NCBI RefSeq assembly: GCF_026151205.1
Contig: NC_087074.1
Coordinates: 11,007,226-11,071,225 of the forward strand
Source: Bolinopsis microptera
Taxonomy: Eukaryota > Ctenophora > Tentaculata > Lobata > Bolinopsidae
Direction: 5' to 3'
DNA: 64,000 nucleotides
In this document: one piece after another, positions 10,266 to 21,744 of the stretch
Layout: each line of letters begins with the position of its first letter
Position numbering within the stretch: the first letter of the stretch is position 1
Made by a program: the position numbers and the translations under genes
Notes under the pieces: model-generated
What the model was told of the DNA's origin: nothing
Seen by the model: the letters and a program-made list of their open reading frames with translations, nothing else
Databases searched by the model: none

Positions 10266-13200
10266 CTGCAAATTGAAATTGAAAAATAAACAAAATTATA
10301 TATACATAATATAACACTATTACTCGTAATACAGCCTTTTACATGTTTCACCTGCCTTTTACATGTTCCACCTGTTTTAAATATGAACTATTATTCTGTA
10401 ACATCATACTATAAATAAGCATAATACTATAAGTTGCAAATTGAGGGTGGTCACTGAAGTCTGAATGTGAGTACCTATTGATTATTGTTTATCGGAGTTG
10501 AAGTTGTTGACAATTTGTCAACTTTCAAGGTGAGTGAGAATGAACCGCTAGCTTGAGACTAGTGACTACATAAAAGAAGGACAAGAAGGGGCGTTGCAGC
10601 AATTTTATTAAAGCTTGAACAAGGAAAACTGTGGATGTTTTTTCAATCTTAGATTCGAAATATCGCTTGTTCTAAAGTTACATATGGCTGGTTTAAAGTC
10701 ATGTAAAATCACATGAACACAGTGGTTGGGCGTTAATTTGAAATTTGAAACTCTATGTAATACCTCAAACATGGTAGTGATAGCTCGCTCTCTTTTTTAT
10801 GGTCTAGATTTCCACAAGTCTTATGTCCATTACGCGACACATTTAAAAGAACAGATACCAAATATTATGATAGTTTACTAATAGAATATTTAAAATATTA
10901 TCCATCGTTTACGGTCATTTATTAGCCTGAAAAGAGATGCCATGGTAGCAGATAGACAAGTCGTTGAACTCGTTCGAGTGGTTAAAAGCATTGCAGACTT
11001 GGAGACCTTAACATTAGCACTTTAGCAGTTTAGCACCGACTTAACAGCAGTTTCGTTACTAGATTTCTATCACAAAAGTTGTATACGTCCAGAGTTTCAG
11101 TTACTAAAAAAACTGTCACAAGTTGGATGACCACAGTAAAAGACCACAATTCGGATGAAATCTACATCAAAATATAAGCTGTAAGTATATCAGATAAACA
11201 TTATTTTTTAATTCGTTTAATAACTTTATTTAATTAATTAATCGCCGCGTCTATTCAAAACTAAAAGACAGTTCATCCCGACCAAGAGAAAGTTGTTATT
11301 ATAATTATGAGCTATTTTCATCACTAATTTCACGTCTTTCAGCAACCAATATACAGAGGACAAATTAAAGAAAGAGTACAGTGATAAACCGACTTATTGG
11401 CCTTGACAAGGTTTTACCCAGTCAAGGTGCCGAAACGTCGGTTTATAACTTCATTAATTGTTCCTCGTATATAAGTTGCTGAGAGACGTTTAGCATGTTA
11501 TGAAAATTGCTCCAAATACTTAACTCCTACAGCCGTACGGTCAGTATTCAGATATATGCTTTTATTTATTTAAAAACTTGACCTATTCTGTGAAACGGCT
11601 GCGATAAACGGTAACCATGCGACCAAGGACCCCTAATATTTATGAAAACGACTATTGTCGATCTAAGAAGAAGAAAAATGACAAAAATCGTTCTACCATC
11701 TGGTGCAAAAGTCAATTTTACTGACATTTGCTAGGGAAATATTAGAAGCGTCTGGATATGACCGCAGAGTAATGACAATAAGCACATTTTGTATGACTTG
11801 TGAACATTGATATCGCTTGAAATCTTTACTTTCCAAAAAAAAATGCAAACACATTTTCTATCATCTCTATACTATATTTTAAACTTGACAAAATCTCTCC
11901 AGCAACGATTAAATACACTAAAAAGTAACCCTTCGCAAGAAACAGTTACAGCTTGCAAATGGAATTGAAACCTCGTGATTTTTGCACGGAGTTAGAAAAA
12001 GGATACTGAATTTTTCTAATTTCTTTATAATTAACGTTGGAAGTGAAGAATATGAAAATATAATAATAGCGTTATTCCAGCTAAGTTTGACTGCGTCGTT
12101 GCGTAGCATCATCAAAAGATTGCACGTGTGCGAGCAAGCACCGATTATCAATGCGCGTTTCCGCCATGACTAGCTCACATTTACGCTCACGCTGTGACTA
12201 TTCATAATTTTGGCTGTGATGAATATTTTTTGATGCGGTAAAAGTATCGATTAGGGAATACTTAAAAACCTATAGACATACGACGCCAGCCAATTGTTAC
12301 GGTCATTCCAAAATTATGCACCTACAATGTCAATTGTGCATTTTAATCATCCTTATAACAGTCTGTAATACGGATGATTAAAATGCAATTTCTGAAAATG
12401 CAATTTCTGAAATTTCTGAAATTTCTGTAATTTAAAGACATGATGCAATTGGATATTATATGACCATCATGAGTTCGAAAATCCGATTTGAATACATCAT
12501 GTAGAGATCTGAAGCGGAGTACGGGGCACTTCAAGACCGTATTTAGTTTTACTCCTTTACGAAAGGAACTAAAACTAAATGTCAGGTGTTGTATCAATTA
12601 GCTGGTCATGGTACTGGAAATTACATCCCTGCCCTCAAATGTTAGATCTTAGGTTCTCGTGAGATAACGTTTCCTTAGTTACGTGAGACAATGCACGACT
12701 TCAGCAGCTGATTAGGTCCTGAGTCTTTCTCATCTGGTCTTACAACTAATTTGTAATTTAAGTTTGATATTTAAGACAAGAACCACAGACCATATTTAGT
12801 TCTCATCTCACGAAATGGTTATCAGTAATGATCCTTATTATTAATTCACTGTGTATCATCGTTCCTTCTGTAATTATGATGACATGAAATTACTCGCTAT
12901 TAAATAAAAATAATAAATTTTTAAAAACGTAAAATTAAAAACAGTGGTAGGAAATATTCAAAATGTTCATAACATCAAAGTTTTCTCCGGGTATACTGCT
13001 TCTAGAACCTTGATGGCGACCTGTACTGGATTCCCTGTACTGGATTCCCTGTACCGGATTTCCCTGTACTGTGTCACTCTCACCGACCAAAACCGCGAAA
13101 TTCCGGTCAAGGGAACGGCAAAAAAGCTCCTCTTCAAAAAATCTTCCAACATCTCATTCTGATGATTTTCCGTTTATCAAAACTTTCTTTGGGAATTAAA

Positions 13201-13916
13201 GTTTGAGCACCTCAATCGTGTCTTGTTCCATCCTCAGTGACCTTGTAAGATGGTCATTCAAGAAAAATTCAGTCAAAACAGTGAAATTTGGGTCAGTGAG
13301 TAAAATACATAGGACCAGTAAAATAAACTGGGCAGTCACAAAACTAATCTTTTGAGCACGCATTAGCCTTTAAAAAGCTATAAGAAAGGCTAATGCGCAC
13401 TGCAATATTAGGCTTTGTTCTTTCTTTCTTTTACTTGGTAGAGGGAACAAATAGAAATGTTCCTTTTGTCTGTTTGCAGTAACAACGCTAAACCCACCGA
13501 TCATTGACCCTATGTGCCCGATGATCAAATGTTTACAAAATATATTGCAACTTGCGAAATGAAAATTTTAGCTTGAAGATGGACGTACTTTAATGTAACT
13601 ACATAAAAATAATGACTGCATAAAATATATAACATCTTTACCATGTTTACGTCTTTTAGTCTTTCATACTCATCTTCATGAATTATGACTGATGATACTG
13701 ATGATATCTGCTGCATAAGAATTGTATTGTCAGCAGTTACCAAAAATAATTGTTTCCACGTGACTATTATCAATTCAATAAATTCAAAACTAATTTTATA
13801 ATATCAGTGAAATACTAGTATCGTTCTAGTAAGTGTAACATATTAGCAACGTTTTAAGATCACATCATATCAGTAATATAACATTTCTCACTTTACAAAT
13901 AAACCCTCTGTTTCAG
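10266..13916. other. Intergenic/intronic DNA with small hairpin elements
   Basis: Upstream HEATR6 exons and the first exon of the GPCR should be sought here, but I found no convincing coding exon. Hairpins seen: 11341-11480, a long imperfect inverted repeat around ccttgac...gtcaagg and accgac...gtcggt; 12339-12386, gcattttaatcatcc and its complement; 12545-12582, tttagttttactcc and its complement; 13362-13397, gcattagccttt and its complement. A short tandem ctgtactggattcc lies at 13020-13070. Confidence 0.4.
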
Positions 13917-15587
13917 ATGTCTAGGAGTACTAGTAATGTACCCTTGTATACGAGACGACCTGCTATTCGTAGCGGACACAGCTAACGCCATCATCACAGC
14001 TCTGGAGACAACAGACAGTGCTGACAGTGGACTTCTTCTCCGAGTTAGCTGGAGTCTGGGCAACTTATCGGATACTCTCGTCGTTAACAAACTCAATAAT
14101 CCTTCCTTTGTCACTGACTTCAGTGATATTTTACTCGGCAGGTTTGGATAAGCTGTGTTTTCTTTGTGTGGGACCTGAATTTTTAAATGTCATATCTGGC
14201 ACAACTGTGTGAGTTTTTTTATTCTGCAGGATCTCCATGATTGGAAACTTTGACTCCACTGAAAGGTTCATGATTGACCTTCATAATGTTTAGGTTACTG
14301 GACGTGTCGTTAAAAACAGCAGCGTCTAACGACAAGGTGAAGAGCAACATTGTGCGCGCTCTGGGTAACCTACTGCGATTCATGAAGCAGAGCACGCACA
14401 GCAAGGCACACTTTAGGGAGTACGTCGCGCGGAGTGTCGACTGTCTTCTTAGGGCATGTACTTCAGGTAACTGATGATTTTTGCTGTACATCTAAAGGTT
14501 TTTTGTTTCTTAAAGTGTTCCGTTTTCACTTTAATTCTAAAAAGAAAGTGCAAATCTACAATCTACATTCGTAAACCAGGTATGATGAAGACACGCTGGA
14601 ATGCGTGCTACGCGCTGGTGAACACACTACAGAACCCAGTACTAAGTCCTGCTGACAGCACCTGGGGAACTGACCTCTTCACCACTCTGACCTCTGTTGT
14701 GGTGCACTGCAAGAACTACAAAGTGAGGATAAACGCAACACTAGCGCTCGCGCAGTGCCTCACTCGTGCTTGTTATGGGGGTAAGTAGGCTGCTTTAAAC
14801 GTTGTGCAGAAAATGTTAAATGTATAAAAAGTATGCAGGTTGAAGTATTTTTGGAATCCAAAATATGCAATCTAGTGAAATTGATAGTATGCAGCAGGGT
14901 GTCAGAATTATTGGCGTGTTTGAAATTTTATGTGTATTTCTTGACGAAATCTATATTTTTCAACGGGTCATAACTTTACTTCGGAATGTCGAAATTAAAA
15001 AATTCAACACGACTTAAATTAACGAATAAAACACTACGATCAGGTAACTTTGTGATGGTGTGGGGTACTGTGCTAGTGACACTAAGTGAGGAGGGAGGAG
15101 GCCCCGCAATGTGCGGGTACACGGAGAGACTGAGGTTCCAGCTGGTGTTGTTGCTGTGTCACCTGGTGGTGATACACCTGGAGGAGGACCACCGGGAAAT
15201 GTTCAGACACCTCCCTCACCCTCACCAGGTAACATTCCTCTCTCACTTTGAATAAAGTTGTTATCACTATTATGAGATATTCTTTAAAATTAAGTATTTT
15301 TTGTATATTTGCAAGGTTATCATGATGTGATAAATGTAAAAGTTAAATATTTAGTTTAATAAAACCTCCCCCCTCCTCAGCATGGAGCATTAATATCACA
15401 GTGCAGTGCGGTCAGCACCTCAGAAAAACTCACCACCCTAGAGCAGGACCTGGTGACTGCTGCGCGCGTCAAGTGTCAGCAGTATTCACCTGCTCTAGAC
15501 CTCGTCCTGCACATGCTGACTCCCACTCCACTGCCAAGTGACTCCGACGCCTTCATCACCTCCGACATCTCTAGCAACACCAAGTAG
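13917..15587 (+). CDS. HEATR6: HEAT repeat-containing protein 6, 3' half (5 exons)
   Basis: Exons: 13917-14141, 14294-14466, 14580-14780, 15044-15228, 15381-15587 (TAG). The phases agree and all introns are short GT-AG. The product matches the C-terminal HEAT-repeat part of animal HEATR6: PCIRDDLLFVADTANAI, VSWSLGNLSDTLVVN, DKVKSNIVRALGNLLRF, TRWNACYALVNTLQNP and CKNYKVRINATLALAQCLT fall in the human order. HEAT repeats form alpha-solenoid scaffolds, and the cellular role of HEATR6 is poorly defined. The first exon begins in mid-codon, so upstream exons are required. None was recognised in the 3.6 kb upstream, which suggests a long intron, divergent exons or a 5'-truncated copy. OST4 and VTA1 follow on the same strand. 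Confidence 0.85.
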
Positions 15588-15593
15588 TGCTCA

Positions 15594-15771
15594 CTAGCTG
15601 CAAAACCCATTAAACCATTATCAATCTGCCGACAGTAGCCAAGTAGTGTTCAAGGTGGACTAGCTGCAAAACCGATTAAACCATTATCAATCTGCCGACA
15701 GTAGCCAAGTAGTGTTCAAGGTGGACTAGCTGCAAAACCGATTAAACCATTATCAATCTGCTGACAGTAGC
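15594..15771 (+). repeat. 66-bp tandem repeat, about 2.7 units
   Basis: Three consecutive copies each start tagctgcaaaacc and contain attatcaatctgc and gacagtagcca. The first two are nearly identical at 66 bp and the third is cut short. The array begins a few bases after the HEATR6 stop and repeats the stop-proximal ccaagtagtg, so it probably arose by duplication of the 3' UTR start. Confidence 0.85.
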
Positions 15772-17255
15772 CAGGAAGCCCAACATTGTCCATCGCGTTT
15801 AGGTGTAAGAATTGGGGATAGAATCATAGTCCAAGTGGTCCTTTTGCTTGGACTTGTAGATCTACGATTAAAGTTCAAAGAAGAGGTCCAGAATTAAATT
15901 TCGAAAAAAAGACGTGATTCATACCCAACATTTCAATCTGTTCAACCAATTTCCACGTTCTGGAAGTGGAGGTTACCCGAAAACAATGTGGGCTTCTTGG
16001 GTACTGTCCTGTCACCTTGGTCTCCGAGGGACACATTTTTGGAATTCTTAAAATTATATGAAATATTATAAACTATTTGTAGATAAAGAATCGTTTTAGT
16101 TTCTGAGTATAGTAAGTTAAAGTTTAGTGATCCCCGATTTTATTTAATTATTCCTCCAATAAATGGCATAAAATCGGGGATCTGCTGTAGTAAGTTATGT
16201 TTAGTGTGTGGTAAATTATTATATTTGTACGAGAAGGGCTCTTGCATGTTTTATTTTACTTTATAATATAAAGTACTTTATATAGGGGGGGGTCCAAGGG
16301 GAACTTTGGGGAACTTTGGGAAAGTCCCCCAAGATTTCTGAAGTTCCCCAAAAAAAACTTCTCCAAAACTCCCCAAAGTTCTCCAAAATTCCCCAAAATT
16401 ATTCAAAATTATTCAAAATTTCTCTAATATACATTAATACCCATTAATGTTAACATGTATGTTATTATAAGGTATAATCTTAACTTACTTGTTGATACTT
16501 GCAGCATGATAATTTTTTTGGGGAACTTTGGGGAACTTTGGGGAACTTTGGGGAATTTTGGGGAACTTTCTGAAGTTCCCCAAAAAAAAGTTCCCCAAAG
16601 TTCCCCAAAATTCCCCAAAATTATTTGTTTCATTGATAATTTTTTGGGGAACTTTGGGAAAGTCCCCCAGGTTTCCTGAAGTTCCCCAAAAAAAAGTTCC
16701 CCAAAACTCCCCAAAGTTCCCCTTGGACCCCCCCCCCCCCCCCCCCCTATATAACATCTTTTAAATAACGTCGTCCCCACATAAAAAGGTTCCATTTCGA
16801 CCCTTTTAAAAGAGTGGTCGATAATCCAAGACGATATCATACTTTCGTGAAAATTTTAATGAAAAAATATAAAAAACATGATGGAATATTAGAAAATAGA
16901 AAAGCCTTCAGTAATAATAGTTTGTACCTGGCCGTGATTTAAAACGATGCTAATCGATAATCTCAACCTAATAATTTTCTATGTGAAGACGACGAATTAT
17001 GATGACTCATATTATACCTAAGGTTTTTGTAAATATTTATATCCCTTCCTGAACTATCGTCTATCAGTGTTATTTGAGTTTATAAATTGCTAAATCCGAA
17101 AATATATACCAATACCTAATATGGTTTTATCAAATTTAGATTTGTTAAATTTCATTGAGTCTAACCCCTGTTTTTAGATACATCAGATAAAATCTGTCTC
17201 GTAACCAACTGCCCGTTTATTAAATCACACTTCAAATAGGAAGATCCAATACAAG
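15772..17255. other. Intergenic DNA between HEATR6 and OST4
   Basis: No gene is seen. A 14-bp stem-loop, gatccccgatttta...taaaatcggggatc, lies at 16131-16184. The G-rich fold-back element at 16285-16746 is listed separately. The remainder is AT-rich, and the last few hundred bases before 17256 may hold the OST4 promoter, although no motif stands out. Confidence 0.4.
16285..16746. repeat. G-rich fold-back element built of ggggaactttg units
   Basis: The left end ggggggggtccaaggggaac is matched by the inverted right end gttccccttggaccccc with a run of about 20 C. The flanks share tatata on each side, which could be a target duplication. The body is repeated ggggaactttg on one strand and its complement on the other, so it is an inverted-repeat array. 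The apparent Gly/Pro-rich frames in it are repeat artefacts. Confidence 0.7.
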
Positions 17256-17378
17256 ATGATAAACGACATGCAGCTGGCAGTTTTCTGTAACCTAATGGGT
17301 AGCATTATCTTTATCATGGTGATAATGTACCACTACGTCTGGGTTAACAACATCAAGAAACCTTCTCTTACCCAGTAA
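17256..17378 (+). CDS. OST4: Oligosaccharyltransferase subunit OST4, 40 aa
   Basis: A single-exon frame of 41 codons encodes a 40-residue protein starting MINDMQLAVFCNLMG and ending with a basic tail after VNNIKK. It aligns along its full length with animal OST4 (human about 37 residues): the short lumenal N-terminus, one membrane helix (SIIFIMVIMYHYV) and the VNNxKK motif are all kept. OST4 is a tiny ER-membrane subunit that stabilises the STT3-containing oligosaccharyltransferase complex in N-glycosylation. A Ser-Leu-Thr-Gln extension follows the Lys pair. It sits between HEATR6 and VTA1 on the same strand, about 660 bp upstream of VTA1. It falls below usual gene-finder length cut-offs. Confidence 0.9.
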   Translation: MINDMQLAVFCNLMGSIIFIMVIMYHYVWVNNIKKPSLTQ

Positions 17379-18042
17379 CTCCTTATATGGGCATCACGTG
17401 ATCGGTAGCTTCTTATATGGGGCCATAGAACACGTGACCAGATGACGCGTGACGTTATAGTTAGGGCCGTGACGTCACACATACTCACACCAGATTACCT
17501 AATAATTTTACACTATCAGTTCAGACGATAACTTTTTCAGACGAAGATATGACTCTTTTGACATATTATACGGATCTGTTGAACAGACAACATGTTGGAA
17601 ACATCTCATGAGTGTGTTTCAAACCTTCTTACGTGCTTACATTTTTGAAAATATCATTCGAAATCAATATTCCATAACTACAAACTATAATAAATGAGCT
17701 GATGAATTTTTAAATTTATTTAAGTTGTCATTGAGATTGATAAATGATAGGCTAAGTATTTTATTACAGTTTATGGGTTTTAATGTTATTGATGAAGTAC
17801 TAAACGATTAATTACCACAAACGAGTATTTTTATTAAAATAATAATCGGAAATTGCTCAACTAAAGACTATTCCCGTACCACGCAAACAGATAGTGTTAT
17901 AAAATACTCATATTGTACACTGAGGTGGATTTAGTGTCTTTCGACTTTGCTAATTCGAGTGTTTTGAAATACAATGTCAATTAAACAACCAGCTTATTGA
18001 CCGATCAATTAGCTAAATTATCAACTAATTACTAATCAGTAG
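17379..18042. other. Intergenic region between OST4 and VTA1
   Basis: AT-rich DNA with no frame of note. It should contain the 3' UTR of OST4 and the promoter and 5' UTR of VTA1. A run of ttatttaagt and aataaatga near 17690-17730 could serve as polyadenylation context, but I cannot single out a site. Confidence 0.35.
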
Positions 18043-21000
18043 ATGGATGTGCCAGGGTCCCTGAAGTCGTTAGCACCCTACCTGAGACTATGCAAGCAGT
18101 TCGAGTCTAGAGACCCTGTCGTAGCTTATCATTGTGAGTATCTTTATAGTAACACTTAATAGTAACTGAGTAACTAACTATAAATTGTAATAGTAACTAA
18201 CTGTAATAGTAACTAACTGTAATAGTAACTAACTGTAATAATAACTATCAATGTTACCATGATAAACTTTATTTAACTATTGCTATGGTGTCCTTCGTAA
18301 TCTTCTACAGCAGATTGTGCTTTAATTGCCTGTAGCACTGCACTGTAAGACGTAAGTAGATGAAACTGGTCATACCAATCCTTCAATCATTACCGATTAT
18401 ATGTCCTTGTGACAATACATTATAGCTTCACCGCTTGTGGCGAGGTGCTGCGACCTGTACAACATGTTTACACTCCAATAATCATATACACGCTACACAG
18501 ATATATCATAGAACTGATTTACTGTTCCCTGCAGGTCAACTGTACTTTGTACAGAAGGGGATCCAGTTATGCAGCAGCGATGCTGAGGGTAAAATGTTTC
18601 TGTTGGGGATTATGGATAAACTGGAACAGGTGCTTTATCTATCTATAATCTGAATTTGAATATTCTCTTTATCTATCTATAATCTGAATTTGAATATTCT
18701 CTTTATCTATCTATAATCTGAATTTGAATATTATCTCGATATTTCCTCATGCAATGTTGGAAGTTCCAACCAGAAACAGCTCTAAAGACTAATTTCCAAA
18801 ATAAACAGACTTATTTGTGACCATATCTAAAACATACATATAATTGTCTAAAACTGGTTCTGTTCCAGGCAAAGTCGAACCTGATAGCTCAGCAGAACGA
18901 AGCAGTAGGTAACGATATAGTCGCCTCCTCACACATTGAGAGTAAAGCTCTGCAACTATTCCTCTTTGCGGACAGAGAGGACAGAGCTGGTAACTTTGAT
19001 GTGTAGGTTATTATTGTTACTTTTTACTGTAGCAACTACTGTTACCATAATGACAACTTGTAGGTTATTATTTTTACTTTTTAATGGTACTATAGCAATT
19101 AGCAACCAGTGTTACTATAGTGACAACTTGTAGGTTATTATTGTTACTTTTTAATGTTAGTAAAGTAATAGCAACCAGTGTTACCATATTAACAACTTAT
19201 AGGTTTTATTGTTAAATGTTAATTTTGATCAATGTTGGTTTTAATAATTAATAACATAGAACCATCCTGATACGAGTGTGTTGATATTATACAGTAGTAT
19301 TTACTACACAAAATGACAGGAAGGTCATAAAGACGTTCTACACAGCGTCACTACTGTTCGAACTGTTAACTCTATTTGACGCCCTCAACGAAGAGAACGC
19401 GTACCAGAAAAAATATGCGCAGTGGAAGGCTACCTACTTAGAGAGGTTAGTGTATTGTTGAGACTCCTTGTGGACACTACCTTTATTAAAGGTCCCTGAA
19501 GTGAGGGGATATTATCTGTTAACTTCTAGCTCTGGCAACTTGATATTTAGTATGTTACATACATACATGTTACATGGTAAGGTCTCCTCCTAGTCGTTGG
19601 AGTGGGCTACATCACACACATCGCGTTGGCGGCGTAACATATGTCTCCACTGTACTCGGTTGGTAGCCAAAGCTTCTGTTGTGTCGTTGTCGATGTTTTC
19701 AACACCTGTAAACTTAGCAGCATCTTCGAGTACGCAGGACTTCCAGTTCTTACGGGGTCTGCCCCTTGACCTCTTTCCATAATTTGGCTTCCAGTTCAAC
19801 AGAAACCTCGGTAGTCTAGAGTCTGGCATTCTAACTACATGTCCATACCAACGTAGCCTGGCAGCACTGATGAAAGTCTCAACTGACTTGATGCCAGCCC
19901 TCCTAAGAACTTCGTCGTTGGTCACATGAAAGAACCACTTAATCCTAAGTATCCTTCTCAAGGAGGTTTGATGGAAAACCTCGAAGCGTTTCATCTGCTT
20001 TTTGGTGGTGTTCCAGACTTCAGCTCCATACAACAAGATGGTGAGAACAGCAGCCCTATAGATCCTGATCTTGGTTGGAGTCTTTATAGTTCTGCTATTC
20101 CAAATGTTCCAGAGCTGATGAAAGGCGCCATTAGCCTTCTGGATACGGACATCCAGGTCTCTGTTGATTGTCCCATCCCCACTGATAGTTGCACCCAGGT
20201 AGACAAAGTTGCTAACCTGCTCGACGGGTTCACCCTCATCCGACAGCTCAATACAATCATCCTTGATGAAAGGTCGCTGGGAGGCGCACTTGCTTACAGC
20301 CATGCATTGGGTCTTCTTTGCATTTATTCTGAGCCCAGCGTAGGAGCTGTAATGAACTAATAGATCAGTTGATTCCTGTAGGCCTTCCCCTGAGTTGTCC
20401 ATAATAGCCATGTCATCAGCATAATCGGTGTCCAGAATGACCTTTTCCTCGACCGTCTTCATCTTTTTCTGCAGCACTGCGCCCTGACTGATGATCTTGT
20501 TGGTCTCAGCCAGAAATGCAGAAAAGTTTAGGCAGAAATTAAAGACAGGAGGTGCTTGAATGTCACCCTGACCTGTGCTTGAATTAACATCAAACCAGTC
20601 TGTCAGCTCCCCATTAACCCTCACGGCACTCATGGTACCCCCAAAAAATGACTGAAATATTCTGACATATTTTTCAGGCAGCCCATAGTGTCTCATACTG
20701 CACCAAATAAAGTCCCTTCTGATAGAATCGAACGCTGCCTTGAAATCGACAAAATTAATGTAAAGAGGAATGTTAAACTCAAGACAGTTATGAATAATAG
20801 TTCGGAGAGAATAAATCTGATCAATGCATGAGCGGTTCTGTCTAAGTCCGCACTGATTCTCCCTGAGGAGACACTCCATACCAGCATGTAACCGCTTAAG
20901 AAGAATCATCTGAAAAAGCTTGGATTTAGTATGTACTATGTACTATGTACTATGTACTATGTACTATGTACTAAGTACTATGTACTATGTACTATGTACT

Positions 21001-21698
21001 ATGTGCTATGTACTATATACTATGTACTACAATACTTTGTTTCAGGTGCAGGAGAAGTGGCGAGGAGCCGGTAGCCGGACCTGCGCTACACGACCAGGAG
21101 CAGGCTGAGGCTGAAGCTGATTACAATGAGCAGGTAATATTCCCAACTAGCAGGTCCACTTTATGTTGACCTTACTTAGAGTCCTATTTATTTTCCATCT
21201 CTCTAGAGGCAGTAGCTTACAAATTATGAACAAGTACTAAATTAAGAATATTTTGGGTTGCACATTATGGAGCATTATTCCTAACTTTTCAGCCTGGAGC
21301 TTCTGGAATTGATGCACAACCGACGTTTAACCAACCGGAACAACCAGCTCAACCGACCTATCACCAGCCAGAACAACCAACTTACAATCCGCCAGCTCAA
21401 CCAACCTACAATCCACCACCTCAACCAAAGTATAATCCACCAGCCCAGCCAACTTATAATCCACCAGCCCAGCCAACTTATAATCCGCCAGCTCAACCAA
21501 CTTATAATCCGCCAGCCCAGCCCAGCTACAATCCACCAGCTCCTGCAGCGGCGAGTCAACCCTCTGCAACAGGTGTAACAACTCTGGGAAGTGGTGAATT
21601 GGTGAGTGAAATATTTCACTATGATAATTGTGTAAACAATTGTGTAAAAATTGCTCAAGAAATCTTACTATATATCTTACTATATATAAAGCGAGACG

Positions 21699-21744
<46 letters not shown>

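Noticed and set aside
11341-11480. Hammerhead ribozyme
   Set aside because: GAAAC and flanking stems are present, but no CUGAUGA-like core is found.
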